NCBI GenBank assembly: GCA_963693365.1
Contig: CAVNZM010000001.1
Coordinates: 13,702,001-13,766,000, forward strand
Direction: 5' to 3'
Source of the DNA: Amoebidium appalachense
Taxonomy: Eukaryota; Ichthyosporea
Length of the DNA stretch: 64,000 nt
The notes beneath the pieces are model-generated. The model was not told the DNA's origin, did no database searches, and was given only the letters and a program-made list of their open reading frames with translations. Below are positions 28,770-40,473 of the stretch, one piece after another. Positions within the stretch are counted from its first letter, which is position 1. Each line of letters opens with the position of its first letter. Made by a program: the position numbers and the translations under genes.

Positions 28770-29229
28770 ATTGGCCGCCTTGTGCGGCAACTGGCTTTTT
28801 GGAACTGAATTATCATTGGCCGCCTTGTGCATCCGCATTACTATTGGCCGCCTTGTACAAGGAATTCGGAATTCGAATTCTCATTGGCCGCCTTGTGCAC
28901 ACCGTCGCATTCCTTTGATCTCAGAACTGTGTACGTGTCGCATGTGCGCGTGCGTGCACGCGCACACATGACACGTTTTCCCTTTAATATTTTAATTAAA
29001 TCCACGTGCTCTGCACGTGTTTATGCACACACACACAGTGTGTGCACGTGCTCCTGTACATATCCATACCCATATCCATATCCTAATCACAATATACACC
29101 CATATCATACTGCATATCGCCATATCCCATATGCATATCTGCCATATCCTAAGGGGTGCGCCACCCTGTGTTAGTGACGTCACACTTTGTGACGTCACTA
29201 ACGTGGGGTGCCGCGCCCCTTAATGTAGT
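28770..29229 (-). repeat. Right terminal inverted repeat
   Basis: It is the inverted match of 3165-3623, 460 bp, with one indel in an A run. It carries the same hairpin, TGACGTCA sites and CCAAT-type boxes. Confidence 0.95.
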
Positions 29230-29234
29230 ATGGG
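29230..29234. repeat. Target site duplication of the viral element, right copy
   Basis: ATGGG follows the right TIR directly and matches 3160-3164. Confidence 0.75.
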
Positions 29235-30089
29235 GATGGCCCCCTTGATGATGGACCTGTACCACTGTGTAGCTCCCGGGTGTAGTAGGTCTGGGGGGTG
29301 GGGCAGTTCGGGGAACGCCCGGAACACCCCCGGCCGTACCATGGTGTCCTCCACCGTGTAGAGTTGACGGGGGTGTGTGTGGGGGCCGATGTGGGCCGCA
29401 AAGGTGTGGTCCGGGAAAACGGTGTTGATAGGGGTGCTGGTTGTTGTTGCTGCTTCCCCTCCTTCTCCTTGGGGGGAGGGGGGGGGGTGGGGTGGGGGTG
29501 CTTGTGTTTTTTGGGGGAGGGGTTTCCCCAATACTCAGGTGCCGCTCGTGAAGGATCCCCGTGATATGGGCCCAATAGTTGTGGAGCTGCTTTCCCCCTA
29601 GCCTGTAAAGTTTGGCTGGGGGTGCTTGCAGGGGTGGGTAGGGTAGGCCTGTCGCGTGTTGCTGCTGCCAGGCTCGGTACCGGACCACGTCCCCTGCTGG
29701 TCCTGGTGTTTCCAGCAGGGCACACAGCTCCGTAACCATGGTGCTGGCTGCTGATTCGACGATGCTGGCCAGTCCCCCTAGAGTGGGATGGTGTAGCAGC
29801 CCGGACGGGGTGCTCCGGTGGAAACCACACTTCCGACGGAGTAGGTCTCTCCACTTGCTGTCGATTGCCTGCATGGTGGTGTTGCTGATGACTGACCCTT
29901 TGAGGAGGAAGAGGATGGCCGGGGCCACCACACTGTTGGCTACGTAGATCACTTGGCTGGGTGCCAGCATTTTACGGGCTAGTATGGTGGTGGCCCGTAA
30001 TGTCAGCTGCATGGCCTTCCCATCGTTGGGCCGGGTGTGTCGTTGGAGGGTGATGTTGACCCCTAGCACTCTGATGTTTGCATCGGGGC
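29235..30089 (-). mobile_element. Non-LTR retrotransposon, 5'-truncated part (RT C-terminus)
   Basis: The minus strand codes for the end of a reverse transcriptase: IRVLGVNITL, the block SQVIYVANSVVAPAILFLLK, and WRDLLRRKCGFHRSTPSGLL with HPTLGGL. These are the thumb and following region of ORF2 proteins in non-LTR elements. The coding begins abruptly at 30089 beside the target duplication, so the palm domain was never inserted (5' truncation). The ORF is open to the viral junction. Together with 400-3164 it is one element of about 3.6 kb. Confidence 0.88.
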
Positions 30090-30102
30090 AATTAACATTC
30101 GA
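30090..30102. repeat. Target site duplication of the retrotransposon, right copy
   Basis: AATTAACATTCGA, identical to 387-399. Host exon sequence resumes after it. Confidence 0.9.
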
Positions 30103-30340
30103 CAACAACGTTATTTTGGGTCGGTACTATACAAACGTTCGTGTGGGTAGTTGCTCTGCCCTTGACACCACGGCTTATTCCATTGGTAGCACGGGAAAAC
30201 CAACGTGTAGAACGGCCATAAATGTGACTTTCCCCCTTCAAACAGTCGACGGAGGGTGCGGGCTGGTGAAGACCATGTCTTCAGCCACCGGGACCCTGAC
30301 TTTTACGTTGGCGGGGAACTCCTTTCTCGATTTCCAGCAG
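30103..30340 (+). pseudogene. Host glycoprotein gene, first exon, 3' part
   Basis: It begins with the last base of the codon opened at 398-399. It codes for NNVILGRYYTNVRVGSC, the core motif repeated in later exons, and ends in SFLDFQQ before the donor GTGTGTATT in phase 0. A 40-bp tandem duplication (30321-30360 and 30361-30400) contains a second identical donor. With the 29.7-kb insertion in place the exon cannot be translated as one piece. Confidence 0.75.
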
Positions 30341-30400
30341 GTGTGTATTCCTGACATTCTCCTTTCTCGATTTCCAGCAGGTGTGTATTAGTGACATTCT
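30321..30400 (+). repeat. 40-bp tandem duplication across a 5' splice site
   Basis: CCTTTCTCGATTTCCAGCAG followed by GTGTGTATT occurs at 30321 and again at 30361 with two changes near the unit end. Both copies contain the exon end and the GT donor. Confidence 0.9.
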
Positions 30401-30767
30401 CGATGAATGACATTGTGGGGTGACTCGTCTACTAACAGCGTTATTTAATCAGTTGGACTGCCACGGTGACTGAGTTGTAGTTGTCCCGTTTTGTTTGTTA
30501 ACGCTAAGACCATCACTGAGCAACAAACCCGTTGCTGCCAAGTCACATTTGCACCATCCCAAAAGTTGGCTTTCGGAATCATAATGTAAGGCATCCATCC
30601 CCCCCCCCCCCCCTCCCTTCCCCCCCCCCCCCCCCCCCAAAAAAAAATATATATTAAAATAAAAAATTATTACAGTAAGGGGGAAAAAAACCGTGTGCAT
30701 GCGAGACATATGCACACACCGCCTCATATTATTATGCTGATCCTGGACCAACACTGTGACCTTGCAG

Positions 30768-31223
30768 GTAACGATCGTAAATTCCATCAGCCTGACCACC
30801 AACGGCACGTCCTCTCCCATCTCCACATCCATCTCCATTCCCGTGTGTGCCCCAAATTCCACCGCCCAATTCTGCACACAGACACAATCCGCCATCGGAT
30901 GTATAAGCGGTACAGACACCGTCACGCTCGATTCTGCAACCGCGATTAACGGCTATACGATGATGAGCGTTAGCGTAAGCAACAACGTTATCCACGAGCG
31001 TCACTACACAAATATCCGCGTTGGAAATTGCAATATATCTGACGCTATCCCGTCCGCTATGAACTTGACTAGCTCCAGTCGGCCCAGGTGCCGCACGACT
31101 ATCCTCGCGAATTTTCCGGTGGATATACTGGCGACAAAATGTGGGCTGCAGAGGGTGGTTTCCACGGTCAAGGGGGTCCTGCAGTATGACTTTACGGGCA
31201 CTGTCCAACTGGACTATAACCAG
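30768..31223 (+). CDS. Host glycoprotein gene, repeat-unit exon 2
   Basis: The acceptor is TTGCAG and the donor is CAG/GTGAGT, phase 0 at both ends (152 codons). The unit has PVCAPNSTAQFCTQTQ, NNVIHERHYTNIRVGNC, RCRTTILANFP, a Cys-Gly pair, and ends with DFTGTVQLDYNQ. Sequons are frequent, as expected for a secreted or surface glycoprotein. A symmetric phase-0 exon per repeat is typical of duplication by exon shuffling. Confidence 0.75.
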
Positions 31224-31272
31224 GTGAGTGAACAGTACACTGCAACACTGGCTGTTTTGTTTGTTTTTTTTT

Positions 31273-31304
<32 letters not shown>

Positions 31305-31656
31305 GGGTCATCGTTTTTTGTTTTTTTTTTGTTTGTTTGTTTGTTTTTCTTTCTTTCTTTCTTTCTTTATTTTTATTTTTTTCTTTTTTCTTTTTTTTCT
31401 TCTCCCATTTCCTTCTTTCCCGGCTATGTTGTTTTTGCATGCGAAGGTCACGGTAAGAGAGCCGTAAAAGCCATCAGGCAAAGACTAAGCCAATGGAGGA
31501 ATCTGAAAGGTCGCTAAAGGCTTTGCACGGCCATATACAAAGCTTAGCTTTACACACCTTTAATTTCTTAAGAATCTTTAAAGAGGCCACCCCATAACTG
31601 ATTAGGTGGCCTGCATAGATACGGCAACCAGTGCTAAAAATATCTTCCAATCACAG

Positions 31657-32109
31657 CTCGCCATCGTGAACAACATTGCCGTCACCCAGACATCAAGCAC
31701 GCCGCCCCTGCCCCTGTCCTTCTCCGTCCCAGTTTGCAGCCCTGGCTCCACCGACCGTTTTTGCGTCCAAACAGACACTGCGTGGGATTGCGGGACGGCT
31801 ACAGATTCCCCGATCATCCAATCAAGTTTGCTCATTAATAGCAGCAACCAATTGCATATCGCGCTTCAAAACAACGTGATTCTTGGTCGGTATTACAACA
31901 ACATACGCCTTGGCGCCTGCACAGTCGCAAACACGACGAATTTTAATGTCAGCAGCCAGGCCCGGTCCACGTGCAAGACCAATTTTAACGCCGGCTTTCT
32001 ATTGGGCAGCTCGTGGCCGATGTGTGGGCTGGCGGTGACATCGTTGGGATACGTCAATGGAACCCAAGTGCTAAACTACAACGGGAGTGTTATCCTTGAT
32101 TATGAACAG
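31657..32109 (+). CDS. Host glycoprotein gene, repeat-unit exon 3
   Basis: Acceptor TCACAG, donor CAG/GTAACT, 151 codons, phase 0. Its motifs line up with the exon 2 unit: PVCSPGSTDRFCVQTDTAWD, NNVILGRYYNNIRLGAC, TCKTNFNAGF, CGL, and an end in VILDYEQ. Confidence 0.75.
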
Positions 32110-32466
32110 GTAACTCCCCCCCTCCCCTCCCTCCCCCCCTACCCCAGCCCCCTCCAAAAATAAAAAATAGAAATAAAAATAGAAGTGATTAAAAGCATGA
32201 ATGACTGTTATCTGTTACCCAACAACCTTGCTTTGTCAATGAAGTTCACAGCAAGAAACCTGAGACGAAAGGAACACAAGACCGAAACTATTATTAAGCC
32301 TAGCTAAACTCGACACCGTGCTCACCAGACTCCGAAAACTTCAAATTAGTACCGTGGCCTCGCGTTTCATTTATGTACATGTATACACCGTGCAGGCCAC
32401 CCAGCAACTTGTATACACAAACATATACACACATGCACTAACACCTACACACACACACACTCACAG

Positions 32467-32928
32467 CTCACCATGGTCAACGGCTCCGCCGGCAGCGTAT
32501 TTTCGTCAACCCCCGCCATGCCCCTGACCTTCACCGCCCCTGTCTGCTCCCTAAACACTCCACCAGCCGGCACCCGCTTCTGTTCCCAAATCCAACACGC
32601 ACTCGACTGCGGCAACGCCACCGACAACACAACAATCATCTCCATTAGCAACTCCACCCTCACAAACACGACAAGTATTGTTTTCAACTCCAACGTCGTT
32701 TCGGGGAGGTTTTACCACACCATCCGTCTCGGAAATTGCAGTTTTTCGAGTTCGTTTTTCAGTGTTTTCAGCCAGGGACAGCCCGCCTGCCGCACGACGT
32801 TCACTCTGACTCTCCCCTTTACCCTTGCTACTTTGGGTGCAACTTGCTGCCTGGGCCAGTCTCTGTCTTCACTCAACGGTCGGCTGGCTTACGACTACGC
32901 AGGGAACACATCTCTGGGATACGAAGAG
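32467..32928 (+). CDS. Host glycoprotein gene, repeat-unit exon 4
   Basis: Acceptor CTCACAG, donor GAG/GTGGGT, 154 codons, phase 0. The unit shows APVCS, FCSQIQHALDCG, SNVVSGRFYHTIRLGNC, ACRTTFTLTLPF, CCLG and SLGYEE. It is more diverged than the exon 3 unit. Confidence 0.75.
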
Positions 32929-33121
32929 GTGGGTCGGTGCTCCTGCCCGTCTCTTCCCCCCCCCCCCCCCCCCCCCCATCCCCCCCTAGCCCCACCCCCA
33001 CCCCTCTGCCCTAAACACACCCATCCGTCACCAAACTCTCTATATGATAAGGACGTTGGTAATCATGATCAGTGCACATCAGTATTCGTTTCTAACTTGT
33101 CTATTAATTCTCCCCCCACAG

Positions 33122-33958
33122 CTCACAGTCGTCAGCAACCAACTTCGCAGTGTCAACGCATCCACCGTCTCCCCTCTCCCATTCACCTTCACCGCCGCCG
33201 CACCCACCGACCCGACCGTCACTTCCATCCTCACATCCCAAGCCAGCAACCAAAACACCACCACCGTCGCCGTAACCATTTTAGTCCCATACCCTTTCTC
33301 CATCGTTTCGTGTTCACCCACCGTAATTATCACGAATAGCTCGCTCGCGCCAAATGCCGCTTTTATCAACGGCTTGTCCCAAGCTTGCGGAACGGGTGCT
33401 GGGGCTCCGGGTTTTCAGAACGGATTTTGCATTCATACGGCGAATGTTACCATCACGCACGGGCAGGCGTGTAGCCTGAATTCGGTGCTTTCGCTGGCGA
33501 ATTTGACGCTTTCGTGCGGCTCGAACCTCGCGCAGTCCGTGTGCAACGCAGCAAAAGTGCGAATTTTCATTTCCCCGACGCTGAATATTCGCACAAACGG
33601 GGTCCTGAAATCATGCGCCCCCCCACCTCCTCCTCAGGGTGGCACGGCCCAGGGAATCTACGCTGCAAGCATAGATATGCCAAAAAAGGCTTATGTGTAC
33701 GGCAAAACTGTGGACTTTTGCATCAACATAGAAGGAGAAAAACCAGTTATGGGTGCGTCCCTTGCGAGTCTTAACATTAATTCAAATCAGGGGGGTTTCA
33801 ACTTTGCACCTACGGCGATTGTCGAAAATTTCGACGTGGACAATCAGCGGCTGTGCGTTTCGCACCCGCTGAACTCCCAATTTGCGGGGTCCATGCCGGT
33901 GCGAGGAGTGGGGTCCAATATGAAAATTGGTGTCCGTGTAAATGTTTGGTACAACTAG
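33122..33958 (+). CDS. Host glycoprotein gene, last exon
   Basis: The acceptor is CCCCACAG and the exon runs to TAG at 33958 (278 codons). It begins like the other units (LTVVSNQLRSVNAS), then has its own Cys-rich domain (VSCSPTVIITNSSLAP, GFCIHTANVTITHGQACSLN, LSCGSNLAQSVC). A Pro run (APPPPPQGG) leads to a final beta-type domain (KAYVYGKTVDFCINIEGEKP). There is no TM helix or GPI-type tail, so a secreted product is likely. The family is not recognised. Confidence 0.75.
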   Translation, partial: LTVVSNQLRSVNASTVSPLPFTFTAAAPTDPTVTSILTSQASNQNTTTVAVTILVPYPFSIVSCSPTVIITNSSLAPNAAFINGLSQACGTGAGAPGFQNGFCIHTANVTITHGQACSLNSVLSLANLTLSCGSNLAQSVCNAAKVRIFISPTLNIRTNGVLKSCAPPPPPQGGTAQGIYAASIDMPKKAYVYGKTVDFCINIEGEKPVMGASLASLNINSNQGGFNFAPTAIVENFDVDNQRLCVSHPLNSQFAGSMPVRGVGSNMKIGVRVNVWYN

Positions 33959-34587
33959 TTATACATACAGTAGCTAAACCCATCATCCGTAAATTGTAAA
34001 TATCTAAATTTGTGTATGTATAAAGTTTCGGAAATTAACGGTGGACTAACTCGACTCGGAGTTCAAATTATACACTTCAAAGTTTGTACATATTCTTTAC
34101 TACTAGGCATGAATGTAGCTGCTATTTTATTCGCTGTCATTAATTTAAGAGACAGCCAACAAAATTCGTCCCTAATCATTTGGTGGCTCATAGCATATCA
34201 TTAATTGTGTTTAGCAGGAATCACATGATGAGTTGCCAGGTGGTGTGAGATATGAACACAATATATAGTTCAAAGTTTGATAGATAAGGAGACTTTTAAA
34301 GGCTATAGCTTTGTAAAGTACACTAATATTGTAAGTATATCATCACAAATTAAGATACCCCTATTCTCTGGTTACTTCGGCCTTATGACGTAAGTCCCGA
34401 GGGTTGTTGTACGGCCTTCGTATCGGTAAAATGGGATTCCGATTTCCCGTATTTGTCTCAGAATAAAGCAGAGCTTCAAGTCATAAACGGTGAGCACGGC
34501 CTCCACCAAAATCGTATCGAGTTTTGGTGTGAATAAAACCTTTGGAATGTGACTTTTTATGTTGCTTTGATCTTATATGTATACAAG

Positions 34588-34800
34588 TAGGTCTGTGCGC
34601 CGCCCGCTGCGCGGGCGCCAACTGAAGCTGTGGTCTATTGAGCTGGGGGTCTGCCAGCTGGTGTCTAACTCTAGAAACTCTCTCAGGTGGGTCTGGGCGC
34701 CTGCTGCGCGAGCGCCGGTGGAAGGCGACAGTACGGATGGTAGAAAAGAAGTTGGGGTCTGCCAGCTGGTGTCTGAATCCTAGACTCTGAAAACTCTCTT
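34588..34800 (+). repeat. Two diverged tandem copies of about 105 bp
   Basis: Each copy starts near GGGTCTG(T/G)GCGCC, has a GC-rich inverted part (GCTGCGCGGGCGCC or GCTGCGCGAGCGCC), contains GGGGTCTGCCAGCTGGTGTCT and ends in GAAACTCTCT or AAAACTCTCT. Confidence 0.6.
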
Positions 34801-36832
34801 TTCTTTTCAAGTTCTCTTTTTGGCCTGGTTCCGAAACCCGCGCAAGGCGGCTTCCGCCAGCGTTTAATCTATTTGGTGTTTGAAATAAACGGGGTCAAGG
34901 GGGGGTCCACAACCGGGGTCAAGGGGGTTCACAAACATACAGCTACTAGATGCTTTACACTAACTTTTTAAAAAATGTATCCCAGCATATCGTACATGTT
35001 TAAACTGTGCCATTAGCCGGTTCCTACATGTACCGCTTCGATTCGCCAGCAGTGATGACAGCTGCTTTCCGGTAGGAATTATGGAGAGATAATTGGATAA
35101 AGATCAGCTACGCAATGGATCCAAGTAAAGTTTTAAAACACAAGAATGTCACCCACTACGAAGATCACTTTTCCATTATCTTCGAGTGGACCTTGAAAAT
35201 AAAGAGAACTCAATTCGATGTCCACGCATTTACGGAGCTATGGGCGGTTTCAAGGACTTTCGTGATCAGTATAAGTAAAAACAAACCAAGTTCTTCAATA
35301 TGTTTTCTTTGGGCAACATTGTTGCTAGTTATTTTTGGATTTTGATACATAAAACGAAAACGGCCTAATCCTCCATAACATCAACATCAGCAAGATATTT
35401 GAAAAAACGGATCCACTATCAAGAATATTTGGTGTCCGGTATTTTCAAGTGACGTTGAAAATAACGAGAACTCAGTTGCATGTTCACACAAATATTAAAA
35501 ATAATATGTATGAAGTAAACATTTTGTGGATATTCTTTGACTACTAATATTAATAAAAGAAAAAAATTTCGGAGAAAAATTATAATAATTATATCGCATA
35601 CGAAATGCGGGTGAATTTACACTTTGATATGTGACGCGAAACTGGCACAACTTCCCTCTTTAACATCAAGTGCCCATCGGCCCGGGCGCGCATTCTTTGG
35701 ATATGTTTACAACTTCAAAGCCAATTCCACCCGCAATCATGTAAAACTATCCTACAGCACTTTTACCATTTATGACAATATGTTATCCTTAAAGGATCCC
35801 AAAAATACCTTTTGTTCATAGTTCCAGTTATCCCAGGATATCTCAATTGTGGATTCCTGAACATATCCGCAACACGGATGGGATAAAGCACCCCCATGAA
35901 AAAGTCCATAGGTATACCGCCTACTGTGGATAAAGCCAGGTCGTGCGCTATGTATCGGATGCATATGGAGTCGCTGAACCGTACATATTTGCAATGCCCT
36001 GTGCACTACGTTTTTTTTGTTTTCATTCCCAGTCTTTTACCCATTCCCCCTCTTTTTTATTTATTTTTTTCTTTCTTTAACGCTTCTTTTATCGCTGCAA
36101 TGGTGTGGTGTAGCCTAGGTATTCTTTTTCTTTTCTCCTAAGGCTTGCAATGGTGTGAACCGTGTGATGTATAAGGCACCATGTATAAGGCGCGACCGGA
36201 GGGCGCGGCTGTACAGGCTAGTTTTCCTGTGCTTTGATTCGATTTAATTAGCCCTTCAAGAGCTAACCAGTGATGTACCCCCTCTGCACTGGCCCCTCTA
36301 ACGATTGGTAAACGCTTTTTGGTAAGAAATGAGGACGCTATAGGACCTCAACCATCGCCGGAATCTGTTTTAAAGTTCTTGCCGATTTTCTCATTAAATG
36401 AGCGTTCCATTGTTGGTTGTAAACTTTATGATTATATCATACCGAAATAAGTGATTCTGGCACCCGTTTGTTTGTGATTCATTCACGAAACTGTCGGATA
36501 GTCGCATATTCTGTTCCACAATTTAACGCCCCGACACGTACACTTCACGTGCGTGTGTCGCGGGTGCCTTTTGGGACAGTCGTTTTGGTTTTTTTTGCCA
36601 ATAATTTCCATCTTTTTTGATTAATTAGGTTTTTGATACATGTGTACAGCAATTATGTTTTAGCATTGATATATTTATGTGTATTTCAAGTTATTATGGT
36701 TTTTGCGGGCATTGAAGTTCGGGCCCCAGCTGGTCAAATTCCGGAATTTGGCTTAAAGGTCGGAGACCTCTTTCAAGTTTGGGTAATTGCTATCTATTAA
36801 TCTGTTACAGTGCGTCGTTGCCGTAGGGTCTT

Positions 36833-37040
36833 ATCTATCTATCTACTAGTATCTATCTATCTATCTACTATCTATCTATCTATCTATCTATCTTCTATCT
36901 ATCTACCTATCTGTCTATCTACCTAATAAGTATTTATATCCGTTTGTTTATCTGTATATCTATCTATCTGCTACCCTTATTTATCTATGTATGGGTATCT
37001 ACCATATATATGTCCATCTATCTAGATTCTATCTCTCTAT
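36833..37040 (+). repeat. (CTAT)n-type microsatellite region
   Basis: Imperfect tetranucleotide repeats with interruptions. Confidence 0.85.
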
Positions 37041-37274
37041 CTACCTACGTATCTGCCTATAATCTACCGCATCATTTGGCAAAGTTTTCTATCAATTCTG
37101 TTATCTGTCTGTTTCTCGCGTACGTGTCTACTCCTAATTCGAGTACCTACCTATCCATTTAATCCCCCCCCCCCCCCCCCCCCCTCCTCCTCACAAATCA
37201 CACAATACACATACCCCCCTCCCCCCCCCCCCCCCCCCCCCTCGCGCAAAACACGGGCACACAAATGCACATAC

Positions 37275-37549
<275 letters not shown>

Positions 37550-37889
37550 ACACACCCCTCGTGGCCAGAATCGATCCCCCCCCCCTCCCCCCCCCCATCC
37601 ACCCCACCCCAAAGTTACCCCTTGTTATCCCCTTCCCCCCGCCCTTCTTCCTCCCTCCCCCCCCCTCCCCCCCCCCAAACCCCCCCTGCTCACTCCCCCC
37701 CCCCCCTCCCCTCCGCCAGAGATCCCATTAACAACTGCCCTTCGGGTACTGCGCCCCCTTATTCAAGTTAATGTTTTCTGTTTTTTTATGCACCGAAAAG
37801 AAATATTCGGTGTGTTTTAAGTTGTCGTGAGACTCTGAACGCTGTAGGAAAGCCGGGGTTCCGGGGTTTGAGACGGGCCGGAGGGCTAC

Positions 37890-37925
<36 letters not shown>

Positions 37926-38111
37926 GTCACAGGTTATTGCAGCACCTGAGAATTTGCCCCTTAAAGGTCTTCCGACACTCTTTTTTTTATTGCCTAAAGA
38001 GGCCACTCACTCTTATAAAAAGAGGCTCTCTGCCTTTTCCATGTCTCCTGCTTCGATCCATTTGCGTAAATGCTCTCCCCCCCCCCCCCCCCTCTCTCCC
38101 GGCTCCCCCTC

Positions 38112-38148
<37 letters not shown>

Positions 38149-38653
38149 ATACTTGAGTAGAACAACTACTTCCTTTGGTTGCCCAAAAATTATAAAACTA
38201 GAAACTCGATAAAAACAAATAATTGCATATTTCGGCTTGATGTTTTCTTTTTTAGCACACACACACAAAAAAAGCAAAATTCAAGAACTTCAACCGCTGC
38301 TGGCTGGGGGGGGGGGGGGGGGGGGGGGGGGGAAGAAGGGGGGTTTGAGAGTCTGTGTCAGAAATCTTTTAAAAATATATAAGGGGAGAAGCAGAGGTTG
38401 GGGGAGGAGGGGAAGGGGGGGGGGGGGGGGGGGGGGGGTATATCGGGAACAATTTCTTGGTGCGTACCCGTTTTGGCCTTCATGCGGTCTTCTTGGAAGG
38501 AATCAAACACAACTGAGTATAAAAGAGCTCATAGAAATGGAGCTGCCGAGATATAATATCTCTGCTCTAGGTGGTGTCACAAGCGCGCGCTCCTCCGGGG
38601 AGGGGAGGGGAGGGGGAGGGGTGTGTGCGTGTGTGTGAGGGAAGGGGAGGGGA

Positions 38654-38701
<48 letters not shown>

Positions 38702-39190
38702 GGGCTCTTCGTATTTCAGGCCCTGTATAGATGACAGAGGGACTCTATATAGGTGGGAACTATATTTAGACATCGTTACGATACTGAAGACTAAATATAG
38801 CGAAGTCACGAAGGGGTTTACGCTGTTTACTCCATGATTTTGGCGGGAACCCAGGAAGGGTTCGAACACTACACAATCATAGAGGGGCCCAAACAAAAAC
38901 ACTTTGACCACACAAAACGGTTACATCTCCTCAAATATATGGTGTATGTCAAGTAGCACATTCCTCCCCGTACGCACATACACACACACACACACACACA
39001 CAACAAACACACACACACACACACCAAGTGGGACATACCCCCCCGTACGCATACACACACACACACACACGCACACAACACACACACACACACACACACA
39101 CCAAAGCCTCGTTTGAAAATGAGGCCTTGATAAACACACGTCACCACACCCTGTCCAGCCGTGCTCCGTAGCTGCTTGTCGTTTCTAAAA

Positions 39191-39562
39191 ATGCCTAGCG
39201 ATCCTGAACCTGTTATTCACGATTCTCGTGCCCCGAATCAAGTAATTGAAGCTACAACTAGGAATGACACGGCAGATGATGATTTTACAAGCACAACATC
39301 GGCAGATAGGGCATCGGTCAAGCAAGCCCACAGACTTTCAAGCACTAATTCCCAGGAGCCGGCTAAGAAGCCCAGGCTCCAAGGTGGTTTACCAAAAGAA
39401 GTATGGCAGAGTCAGTTGAAGGAAATCACACACATTCTCATATCTGGAATAGAGAGATTACCGGGAAAACACAGGGAGGCTGCATTAGGTTGCCCCACGT
39501 TTCTCGGGAGGTGGCTGAGATCGGCAGGGCTCGATCCAAAGACGTGCTGGGGCTTGGATGAT
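39191..39562 (+). CDS. Unknown host protein, exon 1
   Basis: The frame starts MPSDPEPVIHDSRAPNQ and has 124 codons. The first 65 residues are Ser/Thr/Asp-rich and disordered with a KKPR basic cluster. The rest looks helical (GLPKEVWQSQLKEITHILIS, HREAALGCPTFLGRWLRSAG). It ends at GATGAT/GTAAGT in phase 0, joining 41546. Confidence 0.65.
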
Positions 39563-40143
39563 GTAAGTTTTCAGCGTGTGTGGTGGTTCTTTTGAACGAA
39601 ACTTTCTTTGCTGTGTTTTGCGCTTATACTCCTTTTAATCATTTTTCTTTTTTGTAGCGAACGAAGCTTTTTTTGCCGTGTTTTGCGCTTATACACCTTT
39701 TGATCGTTTTCTGTTTTTTTGGTGGCAAGTTTCATTAAGATGCACTTTCTGAACTACTTTATGACCTTATCTTCCGCCCGAATGATCTCTTTTCTCATCC
39801 TCTTACTTTCCCAACACAGCCCGGTTTCGTTCACCCCTTTAAACCCTGAGTAGCGCAAATTCTCCCTGCCTGCTGGCTTGAGGACGCAAGTGATGTTCCA
39901 GTATTTTATTGCCGCTTTCTCTAAGAATCTCTTAGTCCTCCCCTGTATGGGCTTCTCAATGTTTCCTCGCCTCCTTTTAAAAATCTCTCCGGTCGGCATC
40001 TACTACCCCGTTGCTGTGCGTCCAATTTTTTTTCTCTCTTTCCTCCTTTACCCGTCCCTCCCTCCCCCCACCGAGCCTACCCTCTTTCTCTTTGCGCAAC
40101 TTCCCCCCCCTTGCTTGCTCTCTCTCTCTCAATCTTCCTCACT

Positions 40144-40175
<32 letters not shown>

Positions 40176-40229
40176 CCCCCCCCCCCCCCTCCCCTACCCT
40201 CCCCTCCACACATTCTCACAAAGCACATG

Positions 40230-40276
<47 letters not shown>

Positions 40277-40347
40277 CCTCTCTTCCATCCCCCCCCCCCC
40301 CCCCCCCCCCCCCTTTCTCTCCCTCCGCTTGCTCTCTCCCCCCCGTC

Positions 40348-40378
<31 letters not shown>

Positions 40379-40406
40379 AAAAAAAAAGAACAAGAAAGAA
40401 AAGCTT

Positions 40407-40473
<67 letters not shown>

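Larger units (their letters stand above)
3165..29229. mobile_element. Integrated Polinton/Maverick-like virus (about 26 kb)
   Basis: The element is bounded by 459/460-bp terminal inverted repeats and a 5-bp target duplication. It holds the diagnostic set of Polinton-type viruses: protein-primed PolB, rve integrase, FtsK/HerA-like packaging ATPase, double jelly-roll capsid protein and a candidate penton. A VLTF3-like transcription factor, two fibre-like genes and a seven-TM protein are further cargo. Genes are close-packed on both strands with no clear introns, and several end in AATAAA overlapping the stop codon. Broken reading frames in at least five genes suggest a defective copy or homopolymer errors. 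No adenain-type protease or helicase was recognised. Confidence 0.93.
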
